NCBI GenBank assembly: GCA_021495925.1 | Contig: JAKEKT010000176.1 | Span: forward strand, 1 to 28,535 | Origin: Diplodia intermedia | Lineage: Eukaryota; Ascomycota; Dothideomycetes; Botryosphaeriales; Botryosphaeriaceae | DNA: 28,535 nucleotides | Direction: 5' to 3' | In this document: piece by piece, positions 1 to 9,250 of the stretch | How positions within the stretch are numbered: the first letter of the stretch is position 1 | Layout of the letters: each line of letters begins with the position of its first letter | Notes under the pieces: generated by a model | The model's input: only the letters and a program-made list of their open reading frames with translations | Database searches by the model: none | What the model was told of the DNA's origin: nothing | Position numbers and translations under genes: made by a program

Positions 1-480
1 ATTTCTTTAATTTTATTTTTAATGTCTAATGCCGTTACTACTAGACGTGATAAATCTATATTATATTCTCGTGTTGCTATAATAATATTATTATATTCAA
101 GTTTATTATGTTACAATTTAAAAGATATTGCTAACTCTTTAGTAGTATTTAAGGCGACTGCAGCACCTTTCAAATACTTAATTGCTAAAGTGATTTTAGT
201 AATATCTTCTCCTGTCGCCTACCCCTCCGGGGTAGAAAATATATTTGAGAAAAATAAAGTTCTCAAATATAATGATTTATATTTTTTATATAATGTTATT
301 AACCGTGCAGGGTTAATCCAGAAATTTACATATACTGCTGATAATACAAGATTATCAAGTTCTAACACTATAATAATCTCTACATTAACTCTTATTATTT
401 CATTATTTATATTTGTAGCTCAAGAATGATTAAGCATGGCTAATATATTAGCCCTTATTATGTTTTTAGATTATGATTAG
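1..480 (+). CDS. nad2-like N-terminus fused to unknown membrane ORF (left end open)
   Basis: The frame is open from the window edge; the first ATG is at 22 and the TAG stop at 478-480. One TGA (427-429) is read as Trp, giving 152 residues from that ATG. The first ~30 residues (SNAVTTRRDKSILYSRVA and a hydrophobic stretch) read like the N-terminus of fungal NAD2, a membrane subunit of complex I. After about residue 33 the likeness stops, and the rest is an unrecognised sequence with a C-terminal hydrophobic helix. No nad2 continuation exists in this window. It may be a duplicated nad2 5' end captured by another ORF, or a nad2 exon running into an intron ORF. A GC hairpin sits inside the frame at 219-235. 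The stop overlaps the ATG of the next ORF. The nad2 recognition is from memory of family sequences and is moderately sure; the fusion is an inference. Confidence 0.55.
219..235. repeat. GC hairpin inside the coding frame
   Basis: CTACCCC-TCC-GGGGTAG is a perfect 7-bp stem with a 3-nt loop, far richer in G+C than its surroundings. It is translated within the nad2-like fusion ORF (around A-Y-P-S-G-V-E) and looks like one of the small GC clusters scattered through this window. Confidence 0.7.
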
Positions 481-1546
481 TAACTATTTATTATTATATA
501 CATATCTTTTTTCTATCTTATCTTTTATTTTTTTAGATGTTTCAATAATCTTTTGAGATATATTAGTGTTCGCCTTTTGCACTATTCTTAGCCCACCTAA
601 ATCAGTTGGTTATCAAATGGTGCTTCGCATTGCTTCCCTGTTGACACCAAAAATTGGTTACTCTTTAATTAATCTGTTTTTAAAAATAGATTTATATATT
701 TTTACTTTCTCCTCTTATGCTTTATCTCTGGTAATATTTAATGTTGTGTTGTTTTTATCTGTATATACTTGTGATTTGTTTTTATTTATTACTTGCTTAT
801 CATGTTTTATTAGTATATATATTAATATATATATTAATTATATAAACCTTTCTTTAAAAAACAATAAACCTGGTTTATACAGATTATTAAACATAGGTAC
901 ACAAATTGTTATTATTACTAGTTTCTATATATTTAGTCATTATTTATTAAAAATATTATTAGACTTATTTTATATATTAAAGGCTAGAGTTTGACAAGCT
1001 AATGAGCAAGGTCCGCCACCCTTAACAAGACGTAATAGACCAAACGGGCCATCAGGACCCCCAGGAGGAGGCCCTAATAATAATACCAATGTTTTATCAC
1101 CTAAACAGAGAAGAAAGAATAGTAAAAATGCAAATCAAAAAAGATATAGTAAAACAGAGAAAGGAAAGGCTACTGCTGATAAATATTATAAATCAGAGTA
1201 TGCAAAGGAAGTACACAGGGAAAATGAAAGAAAACGTCGCCAAACAGAGAAAGGTAAAAATTATCAGCATGATTATGATAATAGACCTGAAGTAAAAGAG
1301 AGAAAGAAAATAGCTAGAAATGAGGATTATCGTATGCAGACAAAAATCTTTAATGATAAATGTGACCCAAGTAAGGGTGTAATATTAGTGGATGAACAAG
1401 GAAAAATAGTTGGTGAATATAAAAGCCTTAATGCTTTCTGTGAATATTACAGAACTAATAGACTCTCAGCTTTAAAGGCGATAAATTTAGGAGGTACTGT
1501 TCTTGGTCATCATACTCTACATGGTATACCCAAAACTGATACATAG
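473..1546 (+). CDS. Unknown membrane protein with basic, NUMOD-like C-terminus
   Basis: ATG at 473 overlaps the stop of the upstream ORF. With TGA (554-556, 992-994) read as Trp, the frame runs 357 residues to a TAG at 1544-1546. The first ~170 residues contain several hydrophobic helices. A proline/glycine/asparagine-rich linker follows (about 174-205, including GPSGPPGGGPNNN), then a Lys/Arg/Glu-rich tract with a repeated TEKGK motif (about 205-285). The last ~70 residues (VILVDEQGKIVGEYKSL, then a helix-turn-helix-like stretch) resemble the NUMOD/IENR DNA-binding modules attached to homing endonucleases. No nuclease motif is visible. It could be a plasmid- or endonuclease-derived membrane protein; the family is not recognised. 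The overlapping start suggests co-translation with the preceding ORF. Confidence 0.6.
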
Positions 1547-1664
1547 AAATATTCTATTTTTAAGAATATTACCTTATAGGGTTGAAAATCCTTTATGTAT
1601 TATGTACTCATAATACATAATAATATATAGTGTAAGATATGCAGATAGCCCTGTAACTTAGCAT

Positions 1665-1859
1665 ATGATACAAGCAGCAAATTTAGGTTTAGTTTCTTAT
1701 TGGTTAATATTTTTTTTGGTTTATTATCTACTTGTTCTTCTTATAGTCTTAGTGGTAGCTGATTTGTTATATTACTATCTTAAGATTATAAAAGCAAAAT
1801 ATGTAATTAAAAACTACTGGTTTCAAATAACTAGGGTTTCACCTTTATGTTGCATATAA
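1665..1859 (+). CDS. Possible small hydrophobic ORF, doubtful
   Basis: This is an ATG-started 64-codon frame whose first two thirds are strongly hydrophobic (SYWLIFFLVYYLLVLLIVLV) and could form one or two membrane helices. No family is recognised and no ribosome-binding or promoter evidence is visible. AT-rich DNA easily yields such frames by chance. Confidence 0.25.
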   Translation: MIQAANLGLVSYWLIFFLVYYLLVLLIVLVVADLLYYYLKIIKAKYVIKNYWFQITRVSPLCCI

Positions 1860-2773
1860 GAAAAATAAACATATAAAAAAATATATATAAAATAATTAGC
1901 CTGTACTACAAAGTTTTATATATACGAATTTAAATTGAATAATATATTAAATACAATTTTCGTTATTCATTGACAGTTATGTGTTTGGATAATACCTATT
2001 TAATATAGAATAATAAAAGAGTATCTATATTATACTCAAAGATTTTGGATATGAATATATCAATGATTTTATTCATTTTGATGTAAGTCAAAGGTATTAG
2101 GGTTGTAGGTAGTTTAGCAATATACTTGCGATTGTTAAATGCCTCTATCAAGAGAGTTTATGATAGGTTATGTTTAATTAATGAGGATTATATATTAAAC
2201 TTTGAAAGGAGGCTCTAGTAGGTAGTTTAAACAACAGAACAGAAAGAACAGAACAGAGCGAATTTTTCTTTATTAGTCGGTTCTATTTCTGCGGCCTCCC
2301 CCGTTAATCAAAGTTTGGTTATTAATCTATAAGTTTAGAGTTATAATTTGGCGGTTTACTTTATGAGTGTTAATAATTGTGAGTAGGGCATTTGTAAACT
2401 ATAATGTGTTAGTTTACTCTTATTATAGCAAGTAATAAGATGTTGATTCCTCCTAGTTTTAATACGGAATGCTATATTCACAAGAACACACTCTTTCTAT
2501 CATAATCACTCTTTATATTCGAATCAATACTGAGTATTTGTTATAGATTTGCATTAGCTGCGGTATGTTGATAGTAAATAAAAATAGGTATTATCATTTT
2601 TTTTATATTACATATCGTGGTATTGATAATATAATTGTTTATTTTTTACGAGGAGTTTGATCGGATATGCCTTTATAAATAATTCATAAATAATAAAGGT
2701 TTTTTAAATAACTATTGTTATTTAAAACAACAACTTGATTAAACGATGAAATACTCGATATAAGCAAGGAGTA
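1860..2773. other. AT-rich spacer, no gene seen
   Basis: No frame of useful length is present on either strand under code 4. There are short internal repeats (AGGTAGTTTA near 2107 and 2219; tandem AACAGAACAGA near 2232-2260), but no tRNA or rRNA could be recognised. Confidence 0.5.
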
Positions 2774-3190
2774 TTAGCTGCAAATATTATACTGAAGCAC
2801 ATTAAGTCCTACGGGTTCAGAATAATATATATGAAATAAAGGTTCCCTTCGTGTCTGAGGTATAATATGAGCAATTATACTAAACGCCACAAATAAGAGA
2901 CCTGTGGCTCGTAGTGTGGCACCATTTCTCGTTTTTGCTCTTAGCTCTTTTCCATCCAACTCTAACCCTAGGAATTTGATCGGGTGTTCTCATTTTCCAT
3001 TTCTCTTTACTCATCGACTCTTTTCCTTGTTTAGTTCTATCCCGTCCCCAGGTATGTCTGTGATTGTGAATTCTTTATCTGAAAAGAATACGGGATCATC
3101 TGCATAGGAGATTGAGTCTTGTTGAGTCAAGAATTTGTTTAGTATTAGCATTGATAATAAGGGGGAGGTTGGACTTCCTTTTTCTAAGGA
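2774..3190 (-). pseudogene. Reverse transcriptase fragment (antisense)
   Basis: Read on the minus strand with TGA as Trp, this frame is open from 3190 down to a TAA at 2774-2776. It contains the RT palm signatures in order: GSPTSPLL (RT motif 4 type), the catalytic ISYADDPVFFSD, a GIELNKEKSRW segment and IKFLGLELDG (motifs 6-7). It ends in a tail around PLFHIYYSEPVG. These are hallmarks of mitochondrial group II-intron or retroplasmid RTs. The N-terminal half is missing: a stop at 3191-3193 lies at the edge of the dispersed repeat starting near 3179, so the gene looks cut by that repeat. No maturase or HNH domain is visible. It is non-functional as it stands, since half of the palm and the fingers are absent. 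Confidence 0.75.
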
Positions 3191-3325
3191 CTATTCCTTT
3201 TCTCAGGTTTCCTTACCTTTATATAAAGGTTTCCTTACCTTTATATAAAGGTTTAATTTCCTTTATGTGATTCTCTCACCCGAAGGATCACATATAAAAA
3301 AAGGATACATATAAAAAAAATATAC
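3179..3325. repeat. Dispersed ~145-bp repeat, copy 1
   Basis: A T/CT-rich block with AAGGACTATTCCTT, a tandem pair of TTTCCTTACCTTTATATAAAGG-type units, a TTATGTGATTCTCTC...GATCACATATAA stem and AAAGGATACATATAAAAAA. Nearly the same series recurs at 6754-6897. This copy adjoins the truncated end of the RT fragment. Confidence 0.85.
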
Positions 3326-3338
3326 ATATAAAACTCTC

Positions 3339-3368
3339 CTCCAACACTTCAGTATTGAAGTGTTGGAG
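3339..3368. repeat. CTCCAACACTTC hairpin, copy 1
   Basis: CTCCAACACTTC-AGTATT-GAAGTGTTGGAG forms a 12-bp perfect stem followed by CCGGGA. Related palindromes occur at 25320-25349 and 26254-26296, so this is a small dispersed hairpin family. Confidence 0.85.
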
Positions 3369-3905
3369 CCGGGACATAAAGTATATTCAAAGCTGCTGCC
3401 ACTAAAAATTCTCAAAAGTCGACTCTTACAAAGGCTCTACACTGAATGACGACTACTCTTAAAAGGGTGATCAGAAAGTCGGCTGGGCTAGCCCCCCACG
3501 AATTTTTTTTGTCGGTAAGGTAGAGAGATCAGTAAGATGCGATGTCAATCAGCTTGTCAAAACAGGGATTTTGGCCGGACCTGGGTAGAGATACCTATAA
3601 TCCGAGAAGTGAGCTGGGTATTCTGTACCCTCTTGGCCCACAGTTAGGAGGTAAAACTAAGTACCAGTCTTCTTAAGTAAACCAGTATCATACCTTTCAC
3701 AAGAAGGTAGAGGCTGTAGTGCTCCATACGTCTCTCATAATTTAACGGAGGCGGTAAGGACCTACGGCTGAGATCCCGGGAGTGATAAAAGGCCATTATC
3801 GGTTCAAAGTACTAAATTCGTGTTAAACATGCATGAATGGGATACGCAGGAAGTATGGCATCTTAGGAGACCGACACTAGGCTGTCGACATTTTAACACA
3901 TATTT
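3369..3905. other. GC-richer non-coding block of unknown nature
   Basis: Base composition rises clearly above the AT-rich surroundings and there is little homopolymer sequence. No long plus-strand frame exists. On the minus strand short frames under code 4 are broken by stops. The block lies on the 5' side of the minus-strand RT fragment, so it could be the structured RNA part or the decayed N-terminal half of the same retroelement. No group II domain V could be identified. Confidence 0.4.
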
Positions 3906-3949
3906 AAATTAACAAAGCTAATAAAAAATTCTTTAATTCTTTAATTTTT

Positions 3950-6457
3950 ATGAGTAGTTATTCTACTCCCGGTTTAAAACCTATAACTGTAATATTGCAG
4001 TTATTCGCTAAAAGTTTAAAATTTTTAGCAATTATTCAGATTATTGGTCTATATTTTTACATATTTTGCATAAGAATAGATAGTATATTATATGTACACT
4101 ACCCTACAATGGTATATATATATATATTACTATGTATTACGTGAGGTTTATTGCGTAAATTAAAAGAAACAAATAATTGATTAGATTTTATATTTGTTTC
4201 TTCTAATTTAATAATTAATTTAATAATTAGATTATTTCTTCTAAAAATGATTTGATTATTTTTAGGATTGTTTGGTATTAATCCTGATATAATTGGATTA
4301 ATTTTATATTTACCTCCTGGTTTTTTAGCTAACTATTTGCTAAGCATGGACCTTTTTACATCATCATGTATCCAAGATTTTAATTACTCTTTTTTATTAA
4401 AAGATCTTAACGTATTAAATCTTATCAATTTAAAAGTTGTTTGTCTTCTATCTTCTATAGTAGATAATTACCTTTTAACTATGGAACCAGGAGTAAAACA
4501 AGATTTAAAAAATACAATTGTACAATCTCAATTACTAGCGCCAGAAAATTATGTAAATATGGCTTATAATTATTTATTAGCTAAATTTATAAATCTAAAG
4601 GGATTATATGTTGAGTACACAAAGGTTAAAATTAAACCTTCTTTTTTAAAGGATTTCCTTAACCTTAATGAGGGCAGTTATTTTAAGAAGTTAGAAACCT
4701 CTAAACTTAAATCAACTTTATCTTATGATCCTCTTAGATCCTTTATTATTCCTAAATATAGTATAGAAACAAAAAACATGGGTATTATTTATCTTCTTAA
4801 TTACTCCTGGCTCTTAAAGTTCCAACAAAATAATCTTAGTGTTTTTGATGAAATGAAAGCTATAAACGCAGGTATAATTCATGAATGAAAATTTGGGAAA
4901 TATGTAGAAGGTAAATTAATTGCATGTAATATTGACAAATGGGAGTCTAAATATAAATTAGCAATAAAAACTAAACAATCTGACTCAATAATAGATACTA
5001 ATAGACCCCTTTCTGATTTATTTTATTGAAAATTCAACTTGTCTAAAAATATCCATTGTTTAGACCCTGAAAATAGTGAAAGTTCATTAAAAAAATATTA
5101 TGATTTTTCTCAATCTACTGGGGGGGTGGCTTCGCAACCACTAGAAACAGGGGGATCCCCACAAGTTTTCTGTGCTGACCCTTGTCTGGGTCAGCAACAG
5201 AAAACAAAATCTCTAGTCCCGTCGGACCTGTCCCATCGGGACCTTACCGGTCCCTCCGGTAAAGATTTAAAAAAAATTACTTTACACTATCCTGATGTTT
5301 TACTTCACCAAGTAATAGGACAAACGCTAAATCTTTCTCTACCCCTTCCGCACTACTTATGCGTTAAGGGGGGACAGGAAATAGGTTCAGGACAAATTGC
5401 TGGTTATATGAAAACACCGTCTTTTGTAAAAATATCTAGTAAAGAGTTATCACTCCTTATTGATTGGAAATCTTTTACACCTGGTATAGAACATTTAGCA
5501 AATCCGTGTGTTATGATGGTAAATAATATTTCTAATGAGTATACTGGTCCTTATTTTTACCAGGATTCTCGTTATGAAAGTGAAATAAATATTAGATTTC
5601 GTAACTTATGACACGATTTTTCTTGATTTAACCTTAATGTAGGTCATACATCATTAGATCGTTTTAGATCTACAAATTATGGAATCAATCAAGCAAATAT
5701 TTTAAGTAGACATGATTTAAATTTTTTTCATGTAGATGCTTGACGAGATTTTCCTAATTCAGATTCTATATTACCTAGTTATAATAGATTTGTTAGAGGT
5801 AGTATTCAATATTTTGAATCTGAATTATCACAAAATATTCGTGATCGTGCTATCTATACAATAGATGGGTTATATAGTGAACATAGTGAGTATCAACGTG
5901 CTCTCGCTAGAATATATGAGTCAGAGTCAAATCTTGAAAATACTCAGCCTCGTGCTGACTATGATCGTTTTGGTCCTGTACTCCATGGTTTTCTTGTAGA
6001 TCGTATGGGTGAAATGGATAGAAACATGTCTCATTCACTTAATAGAATGAATGAAGTTGTCGAAGAATTATCTCATGTACTTGCAACACATAATATTACT
6101 GTAACACCTGCGTTAGACGGAAATCCTTTAACTATTGGCAATTATGCTGATATGGATGAATCTTCTATTCAGGAACTTACTAATACAGTTCGTGATTTAG
6201 ATAATAGACTACGTTCAATTAATAACAATATACTCGTTAATTTGAATGAAATTATTGCATGGGTAGAAGTAACAGATAGTGATCCTAGATTAAGGGGTTT
6301 TTGAGGAAGTATACCTCGAGATTTTTCGCAAGTAGCAAATGGTGTTTATGTGCTGAGAAGTGAATATTTTAGTCGAAGATATCGTTTCTTAGTTATTTAC
6401 AGAGTAGTACCTGATTTAGCAAGAAGATATACTCATTTTAATTTATTTGACCAATAA
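3950..6457 (+). CDS. Large unknown membrane/coiled protein (835 aa)
   Basis: ATG 3950 is the first ATG after an in-frame TAA at 3905-3907; the TAA stop is at 6455-6457. Nine in-frame TGA codons or more are read as Trp. Residues ~10-130 hold several membrane helices. A soluble middle follows, and a low-complexity, GC-rich insertion zone lies at about 390-440. The last ~150 residues are polar and probably helical, with EELSHVLATHNITV, VRDLDNRLRSINNNI and the terminus ARRYTHFNLFDQ. The same C-terminal series (EELHMILINNNLVINV, VRNLHNTLRW, LSRSYGNFNLFLH) ends the tail fused to nad1 at 21118, so these two are paralogous. No enzyme motif is recognised and the function is unknown. Its length without frameshifts argues that it is expressed. 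Confidence 0.75.
5119..5266. repeat. Cluster of GC hairpins inserted in coding sequence
   Basis: Within the 835-aa ORF several GC-rich palindromic pieces follow each other: GGTGGCTTCGCAACC near 5125-5139, the 57-nt double hairpin at 5150-5206, and GGACCTGTCCCATCGGGACC with CCGGTCCCTCCGG near 5224-5264. All keep the frame open, encoding a Gly/Ser/Pro/Gln-rich stretch unlike the rest of the protein. Confidence 0.7.
5150..5206 (+). mobile_element. 57-nt double-hairpin element, copy 1 (in frame)
   Basis: Hairpin one is GGGGATCCCC. Hairpin two is GTTTTCTG-TGCTGACCC with TTGTCT loop and GGGTCAGCA-ACAGAAAAC. It encodes 19 residues, GGSPQVFCADPCLGQQQKT. A second copy lies in the intron 2 endonuclease at 11226-11282, in the same reading frame with the same residue pattern. 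Double-hairpin elements of this build are known from fungal mitochondria. Confidence 0.8.
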
Positions 6458-6753
6458 TATTATAATTTATTCTCATTCCCCCTCTCCAATTAATGGGAGA
6501 GGGGAACTATTAACCTCCCACCCTTGTTTTATTTATCTGCTCCGCGGATAAATAAAATAAGATAAGGAGCCGAGAGCGCGCCGTTTAAAGTAAGTATTAT
6601 CTACGGTTAATTAGTTTAATATTTATTTAATTTTTATGTTTTACTCGTTTTATGCTTTTGCATAAAAGTCTTAAAAAAAATGGGTTAACAGTTATATATC
6701 TATCTTGGTTGCAACCAGGAGGAAAGATATTTGATTATCCCTATAATAAATTT

Positions 6754-6897
6754 TTTCTAAGGACTATTCCTTTTCTCAGGTTTCCTTTATATAAAGGTTT
6801 CCTTACCTTTATATAAAGGTTTAAATTCCTTTATGTGATTCTCTCTCCCCAAGTTAGGGATCACATATAAAAAAAAAAGGATACATATAAAAAAAGG
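6754..6897. repeat. Dispersed ~145-bp repeat, copy 2
   Basis: Same order of blocks as at 3179-3325: TTTCTAAGGACTATTCC, CTTTATATAAAGG units, TTATGTGATTCTCTC, GATCACATATAA, AAAGGATACATATAA. It differs in the spacing of the TTTCCTTACC units and in the loop of the GTGATTCTCTC stem. Confidence 0.85.
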
Positions 6898-7120
6898 TTA
6901 ATTAATATAAAAAAATATAAAAAAATTTTTTTTACTGTGTGCTTAAGCAGAGGGGCTAACTTGTTCTTGTTAATAGAGAGGGAACTTTATACAGTGTAGA
7001 CAAGGATCCCTCTTTTTATTAGCTTCCACTCTATTTCATTTTACTAATCAGTCTTTTTAATATTTAAAATATTAAAAAGCCTTGCCCTCAGTAAGGCGTA
7101 GACAAGACCTCCTGGGGATC

Positions 7121-7170
7121 CTCTTACTTACCCCCCCCCCATATATATAAGGGGGGGGTAAGTAAGGAGG
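7121..7170. repeat. Poly-C/poly-G hairpin
   Basis: CTTACTTACCCCCCC, an AT-rich loop (ATATATATAA) and GGGGGGGTAAGTAAG form a long stem. Confidence 0.85.
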
Positions 7171-7264
7171 GCTAGCTTAATTAGTTTCACTTTATTATGT
7201 CTATTGTAACTGAATTAATCTCTCTTAAAAAATTATTTAGATTATTTCAATATAGAATTTAATA

Positions 7265-7468
7265 ATGATGAGATCAGCTTTAGAAATATTAAAGTACGAT
7301 GGTTCAGTTACACCAACGTATAAGGCTCGTATATTTATAATGATTAGTGATAATCTACGATTATTCAATGATAATGATGGTAGTATAAACCCATTAAATA
7401 ACTTGGTGGGTTATTCACCAGTAAAAGATATATATATATCAATGTGCTTTAAATCTATTTGTAAATAA
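7265..7468 (+). CDS. Unidentified ORF fragment
   Basis: ATG-started frame of 67 residues (MMRSALEILKYDG, VTPTYKARIFIMISDNL) ending TAA. Its composition looks protein-like (mixed polar and hydrophobic, no low complexity) rather than random AT-rich sequence. It directly follows a short 21-codon frame at 7198-7263. It may be a piece of a plasmid-derived or intron-derived gene broken by hairpin insertions. No family is recognised. Confidence 0.35.
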   Translation: MMRSALEILKYDGSVTPTYKARIFIMISDNLRLFNDNDGSINPLNNLVGYSPVKDIYISMCFKSICK

Positions 7469-7657
7469 TCTACCTAAAACGTATGTCTATCATAAAACAT
7501 CCTCTCAACAAGCCGGCTCTTATTTACATCACTTCTATACTCCTCCGCTTATATAACACCTCTCCTTTCCTTTCGCTCCTTACCCTCCTCCCTCTGCATT
7601 ACCGCAGAGGGAGGTCTAAATGAGGAGGGCTGAAGAGTTGGAGTTGCTTCGCTTGGC

Positions 7658-7743
7658 TTATTTTTTTTTGTCAACCTACTTTTTTATTATTTATAATAAA
7701 ATAATATATTGAATAAAAAAAGTAGGTTGACAAAAAAAAATTA
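7658..7743. repeat. T-capped long palindrome
   Basis: TTTTTTTTTGTCAACCTAC followed by an AT core and GTAGGTTGACAAAAAAAAA: stem of over 25 bp. The AT core (TTTTTTATTATTTATAATAA, then AATAATATATTGAAT) recurs at about 8370-8415 with different flanking stems. Confidence 0.85.
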
Positions 7744-7757
7744 GGGGAGCCTCCTTC

Positions 7758-7913
7758 GGAGGAAATGTTGGTAACGTTAACCTTAAGTATTATAGTAACC
7801 AGGGTATAGCTATAAAAGCGTTTATACGAGGTATCTTTGCTAATACTTATAATATAGATAATAGCTATTTTAATAAATATAGTGATATAGTGGATTTTAT
7901 CAAAGGGGTATAA
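7758..7913 (+). pseudogene. Unidentified coding-like remnant
   Basis: Open frame directly after a CCTCCTTCGGAGG hairpin: GNVGNVNLKYYSNQ, then AIKAFIRGIFANTYNIDN, to a TAA at 7911-7913. It has no start codon of its own. The sequence looks protein-like. It may be the displaced end of the 7265-7468 frame, but the frames differ and no homolog is recognised. Confidence 0.3.
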
Positions 7914-8176
7914 ACAAACTTATAAAATAACTGAAAATAGTATAGCTCTCTTAACCTGTTGTTAAAACATAGACCAGTTAATTATAGAAAAATACCAATC
8001 GATGTTCTTATAATAAACGTCCCGGTAATCTAGTCCGTTATCATCTTTCAGTAAGGAGGGAATGTAGCTTTTAATGTTAATTTTGGATTAAATAAATTTA
8101 ATAATGTTAGCAAATTTTTAATTATTGTATATAATTTTTTTTCTATTGTTAACTAAACAACCTTTATATAAATATT

Positions 8177-8248
8177 TGTGATACAAATTGCAACATGTTA
8201 TTTACATGTTGCTGTGATACAAATTGCAACATGTTATTTAACATAGGG
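8177..8248. repeat. 36-bp tandem repeat, two units
   Basis: TGTGATACAAATTGCAACAT followed by GTTATTTACATGTTGC occurs at 8177-8212 and again, slightly changed at its end, at 8213-8248. Each unit includes a GCAACATG...CATGTTGC palindrome. Confidence 0.85.
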
Positions 8249-8636
8249 AAGTCCGTTGCTAGATAAATACATATTTAAGATAAATGAGGTAAAAGCTTTG
8301 GTCTCTAACAGAAAATAAATTTCATATAACATATTATTCTCCATCAGTTATTTTGTTGACAACAACTAACTTTTTTATTATTTAATAATAAAATAATATA
8401 TTGAATTAAAAATGATGGAGGAATGAAAGTATTATATGTCAGCGAACCGACAAGCCTATATTAAGCCTTTTTTTAGATGAATAAGCATAAACAGGAACCG
8501 GCTTAATTGTATCCATTTATATATATATAGGTTTATTAGTCTTTAATTCTTTTTTAGGTTTTTGACTGGCTTGCTTTTTTTTTCTTTTTTTCTTAACCTT
8601 TTTTTTTCTTAACCTTTTTTTTTACCCCTTGGCCCT

Positions 8637-8684
8637 ATATTTTTTTTTGTTATTTTATAAAATAAAATAACAAAAAAAAAATAT
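8637..8684. repeat. T-capped palindrome, TTATTTTATAAAATAA core, copy 1
   Basis: ATAT, a T run, GTTATTTTATAAAATAAAATAAC, an A run, ATAT. Nearly the same hairpin occurs at 22602-22642 and 24328-24369, in each case next to GGGCT/AGCCC flanks. Confidence 0.85.
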
Positions 8685-8698
8685 AAGCCCTCCTTCTT

Positions 8699-8738
8699 AC
8701 TTTTTTTATTAATTTATAAAATAAATTAATAAAAAAAG
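8699..8738. repeat. T-capped palindrome
   Basis: ACTTTTTTTATTAATTTAT and its reverse complement ATAAATTAATAAAAAAAGT form a near-perfect stem of about 19 bp. Confidence 0.85.
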
Positions 8739-9172
8739 TTAGGGCAAGGGCAAATATATAATAAATAGAATAATATATAAAAAAAAGGTTAAGAAAAAAG
8801 TAATGAAGTATTAAGATTTTATATTAAATCTTCAGGTGGGTCAGACATTTACTATTTTCATATATTAATAAAGGTTTCCTCTAGCAATCGGGGAACAACT
8901 CATTACTGATTGGTTCAGTGTAATTTAGGTAGAAGAACTATATATGTTACAGCATATTCCCTGTTCAGGTCGGGGCGCCTTTGCCTTTTATTTCAAATAT
9001 GAAAAAAAATTTTTTAACTTATTAATGAATAATTTTCTAATCTTTTTTTTTTATAGATACAATTATTATTAACCTAATTTTTTTCCCTTTGGTTTTTATA
9101 AAATGTACTAAGGCCGGCTCTAAAATGAAGGGGGAGGGGGATTATAGGGCGCTTCTTTATGTGCCCCCCCTC

Positions 9173-9250
9173 CCTCTGCAGGTTTTCTTTTTTTTTTATA
9201 AATATAAAATAAATATAATAATATAAATAAATAAAAAAAACCTGCAGAGG
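9173..9250. repeat. CCTCTGCAGG-flanked palindrome
   Basis: CCTCTGCAGGTTTT at the left and AAAACCTGCAGAGG at the right close an AT-only loop. A GC cluster (CCGGAGGGTGGCCCCAGCCC and on) follows at 9281-9320, and another hairpin (TTTTTGTTGTTTAAGC and complement) at 9344-9378. Confidence 0.8.

Noticed and set aside
1089..1295. Plus-strand 68-codon ORF
   Set aside because: Overlaps in another frame the basic tract of the 473-1546 ORF, which is longer and continuous under code 4.
2649..2672. GAGGAGTTTGATC, resembling the 5' end of small-subunit rRNA
   Set aside because: The following sequence does not continue as rRNA; a ten-base match in AT-rich DNA is not enough.
2904..3107. Plus-strand 67-codon ORF
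   Set aside because: It is the antisense shadow of the RT fragment, whose minus-strand frame carries recognisable RT motifs.
8177..8248. Tandem 36-bp units considered as a CRISPR array
   Set aside because: Only two adjacent units with no spacers; the context is mitochondrial.
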